From Burkholderia sp. Bp9142 (GTDB lineage Bacteria > Pseudomonadota > Gammaproteobacteria > Burkholderiales > Burkholderiaceae): 64,000 bases of DNA. The stretch lies in NCBI RefSeq assembly GCF_003853415.1, contig NZ_QTPP01000003.1, forward strand, positions 124,001-188,000, given 5' to 3'. Positions within the stretch are counted from its first letter, which is position 1. Each line of letters opens with the position of its first letter. A model generated the notes under the pieces. It saw only the letters and a program-made list of their open reading frames with translations. It did not search any database and was not told the origin of the DNA. Shown one piece after another: positions 26,821 to 35,700 of the stretch. The position numbers and the translations under genes were made by a program.

Positions 26821-27137
26821 GGCTTCGGGAGCCGGTCCATGCCCGCGGGGCCGGGCACCGCATCACGCCCGCTCGAACACCGCCGCCAAGGCACGTCCGG
26901 TCTGTTTCCTTCACGCCGCATCCGGACAAACCCCCGCACATCAAAATCCGCCCAGAACCCCCACCGCACAAGCCACTGCCCGCGCATAGTGGTTTCCACC
27001 CATAGTCGCAAACAGTCAAGAACAGGTCGCCGCCGGTCGTCTTGCGACCAATATGGCTCGTTACTTTTACACCCACGATGCAGGCCGGGACGCACTCCGC
27101 GAACCCGTCGGACATCGGTCCAACCGGGAGAGAAACC
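26821..27137. other. Promoter region of the carnitine operon
   Basis: No gene. An inverted repeat GGTCGC (27025-27030) and GCGACC (27044-27049) separated by 13 nt lies about 90 nt upstream of the caiX start and could be a regulator site. No convincing sigma-70 hexamer pair was found. Confidence 0.3.
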
Positions 27138-28091
27138 TTGAAGTCGACAAAGATCGCCGCGTTCGTCGCGGCCGTGCTGGCGACCGGCGCGTTCGCGACC
27201 GCGGCGCAGGCCGAAACGGATGCCGCGACCTGCCGCAACGTACGCTTCGCGGATATCGGCTGGACCGACATCACGTCCACCACCGCGCTCGCCTCGACGG
27301 TGTTCGAAGGGCTCGGCTACAAGCCGACGACGACCATCGCGTCGGTGCCGATCTCGTTCGCCGGCCTGAAGAGCAAGCAGCTCGACATCTCGCTCGGCTA
27401 CTGGTGGCCGGTGCAGCAAAAGCAGCTCCAGCCGTTCCTCGACAGCAAGTCGATCAACGTGGTCGAACCGCCGAACCTGTCGGGCGCGAAGGCGACGCTC
27501 GCGGTGCCGAGCTACGAATACCAGGCCGGCCTGAAGACCTTCGAGGACATCGCGAAACACCGCGCCGAGCTCGACGGCAAGATCTACGGGATCGAGCCGG
27601 GCAGCAGCGCGAACGCGACGATCCAGAAGATGATCGACACGAACCAGTACGGCCTCGGCGGCTTCAAGCTGGTCGAATCGAGCGAGGCGGGGATGCTCGT
27701 CACGGTCGAGCGCGCGATCCGCGAGAAGAAGTGGGTCGTGTTCCTCGGCTGGGAACCGCATCCGATGAACATCCAGATCAGCATGAACTACCTGTCCGGC
27801 GGCGACGCGGCGTTCGGCCCGAACTACGGCGAAGCGCGTGTGTACACGCTGACGGCGCCCGACTTCATCTCGCGCTGCCCGAACGCGGGCAAGCTCGTCG
27901 AGAACCTGCGCTTCACGACGCAGCTCGAGAACCAGCTGATGCAGTCGGTGATGAACAAGACGAAGCCGGCCGACGCCGCGAAGGCGTACCTGAAGAAGAA
28001 TCCGCAGGTGCTCGATGCCTGGCTCGCCGGCGTCAAGACGTTCGACGGCAAGGACGGCCTGCCTGCCGTGAAGGCCTATCTCGGCCTGTAA
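27138..28091 (+). CDS. caiX: Periplasmic carnitine/choline-type quaternary amine-binding protein
   Basis: A 317-residue ProX/OpuAC-family binding protein with signal peptide at about 1-24 (IAAFVAAVLATGAFATAAQA). Aromatic-cage elements are visible: FADIGWTDI, SLGYWWPVQQ, YGIEPGS and FLGWEPHPMN. The start is TTG, preceded by GGGAGAG; an in-frame ATG 96 nt upstream would put the signal peptide internally and is unlikely. It heads the carnitine catabolic operon as caiX does in Pseudomonas, where it delivers carnitine to the shared CbcWV transporter. No permease or ATPase gene is nearby, so it must also use a transporter encoded elsewhere. Confidence 0.85.
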   Translation: MKSTKIAAFVAAVLATGAFATAAQAETDAATCRNVRFADIGWTDITSTTALASTVFEGLGYKPTTTIASVPISFAGLKSKQLDISLGYWWPVQQKQLQPFLDSKSINVVEPPNLSGAKATLAVPSYEYQAGLKTFEDIAKHRAELDGKIYGIEPGSSANATIQKMIDTNQYGLGGFKLVESSEAGMLVTVERAIREKKWVVFLGWEPHPMNIQISMNYLSGGDAAFGPNYGEARVYTLTAPDFISRCPNAGKLVENLRFTTQLENQLMQSVMNKTKPADAAKAYLKKNPQVLDAWLAGVKTFDGKDGLPAVKAYLGL

Positions 28092-28202
28092 CGGCCCGTG
28101 CGCGCCGTATGCGTGCGGCGCGCGGCGAGAATCATCTGCAGTACGACGTAAATTGAGCGATACACATCGTATCCAGCACCGAATCAAGCGAGGGCATACA
28201 GC

Positions 28203-29132
28203 ATGAACCACGAAGTCATCATCACCTGCGCGGTCACCGGCGCGGGCGATACGGTCGGCAAGCATCCGGCGATTCCGGTCACGCCGAAGGAAATCGCGGC
28301 GGCCGCGATCGAAGCCGCGAAGGCCGGCGCGACGGTTGCGCACTGCCATGTCCGCGATCCGCAGACGGGCCGCGGCAGCCGCGATCCGAACCTGTACCGC
28401 GAAGTGGTCGACCGGATCCGCTCGGCCGACGTCGACGTGATCATCAACCTGACGGCCGGCATGGGCGGCGATCTGGAAATCGGCCCGGGCGAGGACCCGA
28501 TGCGCTTCGGCAAGGGCACCGACCTCGTCGGCGGCCTCACGCGCCTCGCGCACGTCGAGGAACTGCTGCCGGAAATCTGCACGCTCGATTGCGGCACGCT
28601 GAATTTCGGCGACGGCGACTACGTCTACGTGTCGACGCCCGCGCAGCTGCGCGCCGGCGCGAAGCGCATCCAGGAACTCGGCGTGAAGCCGGAGCTGGAA
28701 ATCTTCGATACGGGCCATCTGTGGTTCGCGAAGCAACTGCTGAAGGAAGGACTGCTTGACGATCCGCCGCTGTTCCAGCTGTGCCTCGGCATTCCGTGGG
28801 GCGCGCCGGCCGACACCGGCACGATGAAGGCGATGGTCGACAACCTGCCACCGGGCGCGCACTGGGCGGGCTTCGGGATCGGCCGCATGCAGATGCCGAT
28901 GGTCGCGCAGGCGATGCTGCTCGGCGGTCATGTGCGCGTCGGCCTCGAAGACAACATCTGGCTCGATCGCGGCGTGCATGCGACCAACGGCACGCTCGTC
29001 GAGCGTGCGCGGGAAATCGTCGAACGCCTCGGCGCTCGCGTGCTGACGCCGGCCGAAGGGCGTCGCAAGCTCGGCCTGCCGGCGCGCGGCGAGCGTCTGC
29101 TCGAACGCCGCGCGGTGGCCGAGTTCGCGTGA
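28203..29132 (+). CDS. cdhC: 3-dehydrocarnitine:acetyl-CoA trimethylamine transferase (BKACE family)
   Basis: A 309-residue DUF849 beta-keto acid cleavage enzyme. It has the family zinc ligands His47 and His49 (in TVAHCHVRD), the N-terminal [25 protein letters not shown] pattern (in parts) and the C-terminal [11 protein letters not shown]. With acetyl-CoA it converts 3-dehydrocarnitine to acetoacetate and betainyl-CoA. GAGGG precedes the ATG. It lies between caiX and the dehydrogenase gene cdhA exactly as in the Pseudomonas caiX-cdhCAB operon. Confidence 0.9.
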   Translation: MNHEVIITCAVTGAGDTVGKHPAIPVTPKEIAAAAIEAAKAGATVAHCHVRDPQTGRGSRDPNLYREVVDRIRSADVDVIINLTAGMGGDLEIGPGEDPMRFGKGTDLVGGLTRLAHVEELLPEICTLDCGTLNFGDGDYVYVSTPAQLRAGAKRIQELGVKPELEIFDTGHLWFAKQLLKEGLLDDPPLFQLCLGIPWGAPADTGTMKAMVDNLPPGAHWAGFGIGRMQMPMVAQAMLLGGHVRVGLEDNIWLDRGVHATNGTLVERAREIVERLGARVLTPAEGRRKLGLPARGERLLERRAVAEFA

Positions 29133-29220
29133 GTTTTCAAAGCGGATTCCGATTCAATGCGGCGGCGCGCGCACGAGCGCGCCGCCGTCCGATTTCCCTC
29201 GATTTGAAGGATGTGTTGAC

Positions 29221-30186
29221 ATGGCTGTGAAGACCGACATCAGGACGTTCGCCGCGATCGGCACCGGCGTGATCGGCAGCGGATGGATTTGCCGTGCGCT
29301 TGCGCACGGTCTCGACGTGGTCGTCTGGGACCCCGCGCCGGGCGCGGAAGCGCGGTTGCGCGCGAACGTCGCGAATGCCTGGCCCGCGCTCGAGCGCGTC
29401 GGCCTCGCGCCGGGCGCCGATCCCGCGCGGCTGCGCTTCGAATCGACGATCGAGGCCTGCGTCGCCGACGCGGACTTCGTCCAGGAAAGCGCGCCCGAGC
29501 GCGAGGCGCTCAAGCTCGAACTGCACGAGCAGATCAGCCGCGCGGCGAAGCCCGACGCGATCATCGCGTCGTCGACGTCGGGGCTGCTGCCGACAGATTT
29601 CTACGCGCGTGCGGTGCATCCGGAGCGCTGCGTGGTCGGCCATCCATTCAATCCGGTCTACCTGCTGCCGCTCGTCGAGGTGCTCGGCGGCGCGCGCACG
29701 TCGCCGGAAGCGGTCGACGCGGCGATGGAGATCTATCGCAAGCTCGGCATGCGGCCGCTGCACGTGCGCAAGGAAGTGCCGGGCTTCATCGCGGACCGGC
29801 TGCTCGAAGCGTTGTGGCGCGAGGCGCTGCATCTCGTCAACGAGGGCGTCGCGACGACCGGCGAGATCGACGATGCGATCCGCTTCGGCGCGGGCATCCG
29901 CTGGTCGTTCATGGGCACGTTCCTGACCTACACGCTGGCCGGCGGCGACGCGGGCATGCGACACTTCATGCAGCAGTTCGGCCCCGCGCTCGAACTGCCA
30001 TGGACGAAGCTGGTCGCGCCGACGCTGACCGACGCACTGATCGACCGCGTCGTCGAAGGCACGAGCGAGCAGCAGGGCACGCGCAGCATCAAGGAACTCG
30101 AACGCTATCGCGACGAGTGCATTACCGAGGTGCTGAAGGCGATCGCCGCGGTGAAGGCGCGGCATGGCATGCGATTCGAGGATTGA
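29221..30186 (+). CDS. cdhA: L-carnitine 3-dehydrogenase
   Basis: A 321-residue member of the 3-hydroxyacyl-CoA dehydrogenase family. The NAD-binding motif [14 protein letters not shown] lies at about residues 12-25, and [11 protein letters not shown] plus [14 protein letters not shown] give the substrate side with its catalytic His. It oxidises L-carnitine to 3-dehydrocarnitine with NAD. GAAGGAT precedes the start. It is followed within 7 nt by the thioesterase gene; in some bacteria these two are fused, which supports the pairing. Confidence 0.9.
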   Translation: MAVKTDIRTFAAIGTGVIGSGWICRALAHGLDVVVWDPAPGAEARLRANVANAWPALERVGLAPGADPARLRFESTIEACVADADFVQESAPEREALKLELHEQISRAAKPDAIIASSTSGLLPTDFYARAVHPERCVVGHPFNPVYLLPLVEVLGGARTSPEAVDAAMEIYRKLGMRPLHVRKEVPGFIADRLLEALWREALHLVNEGVATTGEIDDAIRFGAGIRWSFMGTFLTYTLAGGDAGMRHFMQQFGPALELPWTKLVAPTLTDALIDRVVEGTSEQQGTRSIKELERYRDECITEVLKAIAAVKARHGMRFED

Positions 30187-30192
30187 TTGAAC

Positions 30193-30681
30193 ATGACAGG
30201 CGATACCCCGCTGACGATTTACCGCGACGTCGTGCGGCCCGAGTGGGTCGACTACAACGGCCATCTGCGCGATGCGTTCTATCTGCTGATCTTCAGCTTC
30301 GCGACCGATGCGCTGCTGGAGCGCATCGGTCTCGACGATGCCGCGCGTCGCGAGCGGGGCCGCTCGGTCTATACGCTCGAAGCGCACGTGAACTATCTGC
30401 AGGAGATCAAGGAAGGCACGCGCGTGCGCGTCGATGCGCGAGTGATTGCGCACGACGCGAAGCGGCTGCACCTGTATCTCGAACTGTTCGCGGACGGGCA
30501 CGACGGCGCGGTGTCCGCGAGCGAGCAGATGCTGCTGCACGTCGACACGCGCGGCGGCGCGAAATCGGCGCCGTTCGACGACGACGTCGCCGCGCGCGTG
30601 GCCGAACTGCACGCGTTGCAGCGCGATTGCGCGGCGCCTGCGTATGCGGGCCGCGTGATCGGATTGCCGCCGCGCCGCTAG
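30193..30681 (+). CDS. cdhB: Betainyl-CoA thioesterase (hotdog fold)
   Basis: A 162-residue hotdog-fold protein with the 4-hydroxybenzoyl-CoA thioesterase pattern: VRPEWVDYNGHLRDAFYLL with the catalytic Asp in DYNGH, then YTLEAHVNYLQEIKEGT. It hydrolyses betainyl-CoA to glycine betaine, completing carnitine conversion. It starts six nt after the cdhA stop; a TTG two codons earlier abuts that stop and is the alternative start. Confidence 0.88.
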   Translation: MTGDTPLTIYRDVVRPEWVDYNGHLRDAFYLLIFSFATDALLERIGLDDAARRERGRSVYTLEAHVNYLQEIKEGTRVRVDARVIAHDAKRLHLYLELFADGHDGAVSASEQMLLHVDTRGGAKSAPFDDDVAARVAELHALQRDCAAPAYAGRVIGLPPRR

Positions 30682-30706
30682 TGCCGGCGACGACGGGGCG
30701 CATACG

Positions 30707-31663
30707 ATGCTCGAACCGGAAATCGCCGCGTTCGTCGCGGCCGTCGACGCGGCGTATCCGGCCGACACGGCAGCGCGCTCGCCCGACGAGCAACGCCGCC
30801 TCTACGATCGCTTCGCGGCCGCATGGACACCCGCCGAACTGCCGGCCGGCATCGTGCGGCACGATGCGGTGTGGCACGCACCGGACGGGCACGCGATCGC
30901 GCTGCGGCGCTACGCGCCCGCTCAGCGCGAACCGCGCGGCACCGTGCTGTTCTTTCATGGCGGCGGCTTCGTCGTCGGCTCGCTCGACAGCCACGCGCTG
31001 ATCACCGCGCAACTGGCGGCCGACACGGGGCTGGCCGTGATCGCGGTCGACTACCGGCTCGCGCCCGAGCATCGCGCGCCGGCCGCACTCGCGGACTGCC
31101 TGGCCGTCACGCGCGCCGCGCGCGATGCATGCTGGCCGTTCGTCTCATGCGCACGACCGCTGACGCTCGCGGGCGACAGTGCCGGCGGCAATCTCGCGGC
31201 CGCCGTCGCGACTGCGCTGCGCGATGCGGGCGAAGGCGGCCTCGACGGAATTGCGCTCGTGTATCCGATGCTCGGCATCGAACCGCAATCGCCGGCGCGC
31301 GAAACGGAAGCGCACGCGCCGATGCTGACGCTCGACGACGTTCATCGCTATCGCGCGCTGTACTGGGGCGGTGAAGGAGACGTTGCGCCGAACGATGACG
31401 ATCCGCTGCTGCGCGCATCGGTGCCGCTTGCCGTGTCGCGTTTCGACGGGCTGCCGCCCGTGCTCGCGATCGGCGCGGAACACGATCCGCTGCGCGACGA
31501 TGCACGCGTCTATGTCGAACGCATTCTCGCGGCCGGCGGCGCCGCGCGTTACTGGCGGGGAGAGGGGCTGGTGCACGGCTGCTGGCGCGCGCTCGGAACG
31601 AGCCCGCAGGCGGCGCGGATGCACCGGATGATCGGCGCGTTTCTGCTCGCACCACACGCGTAG
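30707..31663 (+). CDS. hocS: Alpha/beta hydrolase, probable short-chain acylcarnitine hydrolase
   Basis: A 318-residue hormone-sensitive-lipase-type hydrolase: oxyanion motif HGGG at residues 84-87, nucleophile Ser158 in GDSAGG, catalytic Asp in GAEHDPLRDD and His in LVHGCW near the C-terminus. In Pseudomonas the gene after cdhCAB encodes HocS, which releases carnitine from short-chain O-acylcarnitines; position and family agree here. The gap to cdhB is 25 nt, so it is co-transcribed. The precise substrate is inferred from gene order. Confidence 0.75.
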   Translation: MLEPEIAAFVAAVDAAYPADTAARSPDEQRRLYDRFAAAWTPAELPAGIVRHDAVWHAPDGHAIALRRYAPAQREPRGTVLFFHGGGFVVGSLDSHALITAQLAADTGLAVIAVDYRLAPEHRAPAALADCLAVTRAARDACWPFVSCARPLTLAGDSAGGNLAAAVATALRDAGEGGLDGIALVYPMLGIEPQSPARETEAHAPMLTLDDVHRYRALYWGGEGDVAPNDDDPLLRASVPLAVSRFDGLPPVLAIGAEHDPLRDDARVYVERILAAGGAARYWRGEGLVHGCWRALGTSPQAARMHRMIGAFLLAPHA

Positions 31664-31686
31664 CGGGCGTTTTCCGGGAGGCAACG

Positions 31687-32883
31687 ATGCAGGCAGCGCA
31701 ACACCGTATCGAGGACTGGCGGACCTTTTCCGCCGACGCGGCCATTGCGGCGGCGACGATCGGCGATGGAGCGGTGGACGTCGAGTGGGGTGACACGCGA
31801 CGATCGCCGTTTCACTTCGACTGGTTGCGCGACAACTGCGCGTGTTCCGCATGTGTGCATGCGGTCACGCGCGAACAGGTGTTCGAGATCGCCGACACGC
31901 GCGAGGATCTGTCGGCACTCGCCGCGCATGTCGAAACCGACGGCGCGCTGCACGTCGAGTGGAACGACGGGCATCGCAGTACCTGGTCGCCGGGATGGTT
32001 GCGCGCGCATGCCTACGACGATGCGTCGCGCGCGGAGCGCCAGGCCGCGCACGGGCGGCACGTGTGGGTCGGCGACGATGAGACGGCGATCGGCGTGTTC
32101 GCGTGGCGTGACGTGATGGAGGACGACGGCGCGTTGCGCGCATGGCTCGCCGCGTTGCAGCGCACGGGGCTGACGCTCGTCGAGGGCGTGCCGGCCGAAC
32201 GCGGCCGGGTCGACCAGATCGCGCGTCGTATCGGCCTGATCCGCGAAAGCAATTTCGGCATGCTGTTCGATGTCGAATCGAAGCCGCGACCGGACAGCAA
32301 TGCCTATACGTCGCTCAACCTGCCGCCGCACACCGACCTGCCGACGCGTGAATTGCAGCCGGGCGTGCAGTTCCTGCATTGCCTCGCGAACGACGCAACG
32401 GGCGGAGACAGCATCTTCCTCGATGGCTTTGCGCTCGCGGATGCGCTGCGGCGCGAATATCCGGCCGATTTCGGGCATCTTGCGTCGACGCCGTTCGAGT
32501 TCTGGAACAAGAGCGCGAACAGCGACTACCGCTGTTCGGCGCCGGTGATCGGGCTCGATGCGCGTGGCAACGTGACCGAGGTGCGTGTCGCGAACTTCCT
32601 GCGCGGGCCGCTCGATGCGCCGGCCGGATCGGTCGCGGCCGTCTACCGCGCGTACCGGCGGTTTCTTGCGCTCGCGCGCGAGCCGCGTTTCCGGGTGCAG
32701 CGCCGGCTGCGGGCGGGCGACATGTGGGCGTTCGACAACCGGCGCGTGCTGCATGCGCGCACCGAGTTCGATCCGTCGACGGGCCGCCGGCATCTGCAGG
32801 GCTGCTACGTCGATCGCGACGAACTGCTGTCGCGCTGGCGTGTGCTGTCGCGTGCCGTACCTGCGGCAGCCGCGGAGCGCTGA
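31687..32883 (+). CDS. Gamma-butyrobetaine dioxygenase
   Basis: A 398-residue enzyme of the BBOX1/TMLH family. The N-terminal DUF971-type zinc domain has Cys51, Cys53, Cys56 and His58 (NCACSACVH). The catalytic TauD-like domain has the iron ligands His215 and Asp217 (NLPPHTDLPT) and His356 (RRVLHARTEF). It hydroxylates gamma-butyrobetaine to L-carnitine using 2-oxoglutarate and O2, feeding the upstream genes. CGGGAGG precedes the ATG. It is the last gene of the operon. Confidence 0.9.
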   Translation: MQAAQHRIEDWRTFSADAAIAAATIGDGAVDVEWGDTRRSPFHFDWLRDNCACSACVHAVTREQVFEIADTREDLSALAAHVETDGALHVEWNDGHRSTWSPGWLRAHAYDDASRAERQAAHGRHVWVGDDETAIGVFAWRDVMEDDGALRAWLAALQRTGLTLVEGVPAERGRVDQIARRIGLIRESNFGMLFDVESKPRPDSNAYTSLNLPPHTDLPTRELQPGVQFLHCLANDATGGDSIFLDGFALADALRREYPADFGHLASTPFEFWNKSANSDYRCSAPVIGLDARGNVTEVRVANFLRGPLDAPAGSVAAVYRAYRRFLALAREPRFRVQRRLRAGDMWAFDNRRVLHARTEFDPSTGRRHLQGCYVDRDELLSRWRVLSRAVPAAAAER

Positions 32884-32920
32884 TCGGCGCATACGGCATC
32901 GTTACGCATACCTCGCCGGG

Positions 32921-32951
32921 AAAAAGCGCCCGGACGCATGGCGCCCGGGCG
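32921..32951 (-). terminator. Intrinsic terminator-like hairpin (minus strand)
   Basis: CGCCCGG and CCGGGCG form a 7-bp stem. Read on the minus strand it is followed by CGC-TTTTT style ending, so it resembles an intrinsic terminator and could be a second stop for the DUF4148 gene. It sits just after the carnitine operon and might also fold in that transcript. Confidence 0.5.
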
Positions 32952-32990
32952 AAGCCACCCGCTGCCGGGCGGCGGAGGTATGCGTTTCAC

Positions 32991-33019
32991 AAAAAGGTCG
33001 AGCCCGCATGGCGGGCTCG
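32991..33019 (-). terminator. Intrinsic terminator of the DUF4148 gene
   Basis: On the minus strand CGAGCCCGC, a three-base loop and GCGGGCTCG form a 9-bp stem, followed by ACC and five T. It lies 55 nt past the stop codon of the DUF4148 gene, a clear Rho-independent terminator. Confidence 0.8.
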
Positions 33020-33074
33020 TCCGGATACGACTTCATCGCGCGATGCGCGGTGCGCCCGCCGGGGGCGCGTCGGC

Positions 33075-33377
33075 TTACTGGCCGAAGAAGACCGAGTCGC
33101 GAGCGTTCGACGACGCTGCGGCGGCCGGGGCGCCCGAGTGGACGACCGGAGCCGGTTGCGCGCCGTAGCCGCTGGCGTCGGCACCATGAACGCGCGCTTC
33201 CGCCGACTGGATGTCGTTCGGGTAGTACGGGCTCGACAGGCCCGGCTTGTAGCCGGCTTGTTCGAGCTGGACCAGTTCGTTGCGGACTTGTGCGCGGGTC
33301 ACGGTGCTTTGTGCGAAAGCGCCGAACGAAGCGGACAGGGCGACAGCGGCAACAACTGCGGAAACGAGCGATTTCAT
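33075..33377 (-). CDS. DUF4148 periplasmic protein
   Basis: A 100-residue exported protein: signal peptide 1-22 (SAVVAAVALSASFGAFA) then the DUF4148 core (VTRAQVRNELVQLEQAGYKP, YYPNDIQSAEARVHG). Such proteins occur in many copies in Burkholderia and relatives and have no known function, though several respond to stress and growth phase. CGGAGG lies upstream of the ATG. It is monocistronic with its own terminator and a palindrome in its upstream region. Confidence 0.88.
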   Translation of the reverse strand: MKSLVSAVVAAVALSASFGAFAQSTVTRAQVRNELVQLEQAGYKPGLSSPYYPNDIQSAEARVHGADASGYGAQPAPVVHSGAPAAAASSNARDSVFFGQ

Positions 33378-33430
33378 GATGACCTCCGGTGTTTTATTGG
33401 GTTCGCTTTCGACACCATGTCTGCAGCGAT

Positions 33431-33447
33431 TGACTAAATCTTAGTCA
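33431..33447. promoter_or_regulatory. 17-bp palindrome upstream of the DUF4148 gene
   Basis: TGACTAAATCTTAGTCA is a perfect 7-bp inverted repeat with three central bases, 54 nt upstream of the start codon, where the promoter of this stand-alone gene should be. It is an operator candidate; the regulator is unknown. Confidence 0.45.
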
Positions 33448-33582
33448 CCGGATGGTTCAGGGTAAACGCTGATTTTGACGATAGATTGTTTCCTGCGTGG
33501 TAACAGTGGCACGTCGAATCATGCTTTCATCGAGCTTTCATTTCCGTAAATGCAATAAGTGACGAATGGGCGGCCGTGCGGT

Positions 33583-34569
33583 TCAGCGCATTTCGGCCGC
33601 CGTGTCGAACGGGCTGGCCGGCGGCCGGCCGGCGGGCACGCCGGCGCTCAGGAAACGCACGCCCGTCGCGGCCTCCGACGCTTCCCAAAGCAGCGCGGCC
33701 GCGGCCACGTCGCGCGCCGCGCGCGGCACGCTCGCGAGCGCCGGCAGGCCGCGCGACTCGAACCAGCCGGACGGCCCGACGTACGAGCCGCCTGTCAGGT
33801 CGGGTGACGTCGCCGCATGAATGGCGGGCAAGGCACCCTGATCGGCCGGTTGCGCGAGATAACGGTTCGCCGCGCGCATCAGCGCGGCGCGGGTGGGCGA
33901 ACTGTCCATCGCGGGGCCCGCGAACTGCAGGTTGGTCGCCGCGTAGCCGGGATGCGCGGCGACGCTGATTCCCGCGAACGCCGCGCGCTGGAAGCGGCGC
34001 TGCAGTTCGATCGCGAACACGAGGTTCGCGAGCTTGCTGTCGCAGTACGCGAGATAACGGTTGTAACGGTGCTCGGCGCGCAGGTCGTCGACGCGGATCC
34101 GGCCGCCGCGGTTGAAGCCGCTCGACATCGTTACGACACGCGCCCGACGCGCGGCGCGCAGCGCCGGCAGCAGATGGCCGGTCAGCGCGAAATGGCCGAG
34201 GTGGTTGGTGCCGAACTGCATCTCGAAGCCGTCGCGCGTGTGCCGCAGCGGCAGGAACATCACGCCGGCGTTGTTGCAGAGGATGTCGACGCGGCCGTGG
34301 CGGTCGGAGACGTCGGCGGCGAAGCGCTCGATCGACGCGAGATCGGCGAGGTCGAGCGGATCGACCTCGACCCGTGCGCCGGGATGGAGGCGGCGGATCG
34401 CATCGGCGGCCTGCGCGGCACGCGCGGCATCGCGGCAGCCCATCACGACGGTCGCGCCCTTGGCGGCCAGGGTTTCCGCGATCTGCCAGCCGAGGCCGCT
34501 GTTGGCGCCGGTCACGACCGCGACCTTGCCGCCTTGCGCCGGGACGTGGCGCGCGCTCCATGCATGCAT
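33583..34569 (-). CDS. Short-chain dehydrogenase/reductase (retinol dehydrogenase-like)
   Basis: A 328-residue classical SDR with cofactor motif TGANSGLGWQ (about residues 19-28), structural NNAGVM, catalytic Ser in VTMSSGFNRGG, and Tyr/Lys in YCDSK. The long C-terminal region and CRDAARA after the second strand place it with the retinol-dehydrogenase/WW-oxidoreductase-like group, usually NADP dependent. Substrate unknown. GGAGG lies seven nt upstream of the ATG, which decides the start over an open frame 30 codons longer. An inverted repeat overlaps its promoter region. Confidence 0.85.
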   Translation of the reverse strand: MHAWSARHVPAQGGKVAVVTGANSGLGWQIAETLAAKGATVVMGCRDAARAAQAADAIRRLHPGARVEVDPLDLADLASIERFAADVSDRHGRVDILCNNAGVMFLPLRHTRDGFEMQFGTNHLGHFALTGHLLPALRAARRARVVTMSSGFNRGGRIRVDDLRAEHRYNRYLAYCDSKLANLVFAIELQRRFQRAAFAGISVAAHPGYAATNLQFAGPAMDSSPTRAALMRAANRYLAQPADQGALPAIHAATSPDLTGGSYVGPSGWFESRGLPALASVPRAARDVAAAALLWEASEAATGVRFLSAGVPAGRPPASPFDTAAEMR

Positions 34570-34609
34570 GTCTGCCTCCAGCGGCGTGGCCGGTGCGCCA
34601 CGACGCGTA

Positions 34610-34635
34610 ATCGTTACATTGAGTGGTGTAACGAT
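34610..34635. promoter_or_regulatory. Inverted repeat upstream of the SDR gene, operator candidate
   Basis: ATCGTTACA, eight bases, TGTAACGAT: a perfect 9-bp inverted repeat starting 41 nt upstream of the SDR start codon. The form suits a MarR, HxlR or TetR dimer site overlapping the promoter. No such regulator gene is adjacent. Confidence 0.5.
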
Positions 34636-34735
34636 AGTCCGCGCAGGCGGGACAGACAAGCAGGGGAATTAGACCGGCGCTTCTAGGGCGGGCCTGCGTA
34701 TCACGCAGCCGGCCCGGGCACGCAGCTGGCGGACG

Positions 34736-35026
34736 TTATCGGCTGCCTGCCAGGGCGAGCACTTCGGCGGCGGAGATCATCGCGGCCGCGTTCGCGGGTG
34801 CCGGGCGCTCGGCCGGGCGGAATACTTCGTCGCCGCGCTGGATGACCTGGCGCGACAGCGCGCAGGTGCCGGTGCGCTGCGCGAAGCGGCGGCGCCAGCG
34901 CTGTTCGCCGTAATGACAGCGGCCGGGCTCGACCCAGCGTACGACGAGCAGCGTATCGGAACGTTCGAGAATTTCGACGTGGACGTCGGCGGGATCGAGC
35001 GCAGGCAGGGATTTGGAGGCCTTCAT
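34736..35026 (-). CDS. DUF3331 family protein
   Basis: A 96-residue protein that I place in DUF3331 by its core: VVRWVEPGRCHYGEQRWRRR, then TCALSRQVIQRGDEVFRP and PPANAAAMISA-like ending (APANAAAMISAAEVL). It has paired Cys that could bind metal, no signal peptide and no membrane segment. The family is largely restricted to Burkholderia and relatives and its function is unknown. It stands alone. Confidence 0.65.
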   Translation of the reverse strand: MKASKSLPALDPADVHVEILERSDTLLVVRWVEPGRCHYGEQRWRRRFAQRTGTCALSRQVIQRGDEVFRPAERPAPANAAAMISAAEVLALAGSR

Positions 35027-35700
35027 TTGCCGTTTCCTAAAGCTCGTGCGGTTCGGCCGTGGCAGTGGATGTCACTACCCAAAGACGAATCCGTAGCGGT
35101 TTCCATGAGTGGTGCGCTAAATGTAAGCGTCTGTGACCGGAAAAAACATCCTGTCTGGCTCAAATTACCTTTTGCCGATTTAGAAACAATCGACGCGCAT
35201 TTTCGTGAGAAACCAGCGACAAAAGCGCCCCGGACGCGAAGCGCCCGGGGCGGAAAATCGGGCCGCGCCACCGTGTCTGCTCGCTCAGTCACGTGGACAC
35301 CGCGGGGGACGGAGGTACCCGTCAGGGATCGGCGACGGGCGGGGCGGTGTACCGGGAAGCGCGGTCCGGCAACGCCATGATCGCGCGCGCCCCCGGTTGA
35401 GACCCTGACGGGGACATGACTTTTCTGTCAGTTTCGCCCGGCGCGCCGCGCGGCACGGGCATCCGCAACCGTCGCAAACCCCCGTCGGTATTGGCTTTGC
35501 ACGATGTGCGGTCAATCGCCGGCGTCCGAAAAAGAGGCCCCGCTAACGCCGGAGGCTCCGCCCTCGGCCTGATTCTGCCGCTGGGGAAAACACTGAATCC
35601 CACGTTCGTGACAAATCCGGAATCCGCACCTATGATTGGTTGGACCTTTAGTCCTTTGTGCCAATGAGCCGGCATGTCCGGCTTTTACAGGAGGGTGCTC
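35027..35700. other. Intergenic region upstream of the L-fucose operon
   Basis: About 670 bp without a supportable gene. It contains a hairpin CGCCCCGG/CCGGGGCG at 35226-35252 (T-run on the minus strand), a GGAC/GTCC repeat near 35643-35654, and a terminator-like hairpin just before the first fucose gene. The operon promoter and the GntR site are expected here but cannot be assigned by eye. Confidence 0.35.
35667..35686 (+). promoter_or_regulatory. Terminator-like hairpin in the fucose operon leader
   Basis: AGCCGG, five-base loop, CCGGCT, then TTT, ending 14 nt before the first start codon and just upstream of its AGGAGG site. The position suggests an attenuator or a structure affecting translation start of the operon, though the stem is short. 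Confidence 0.35.
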
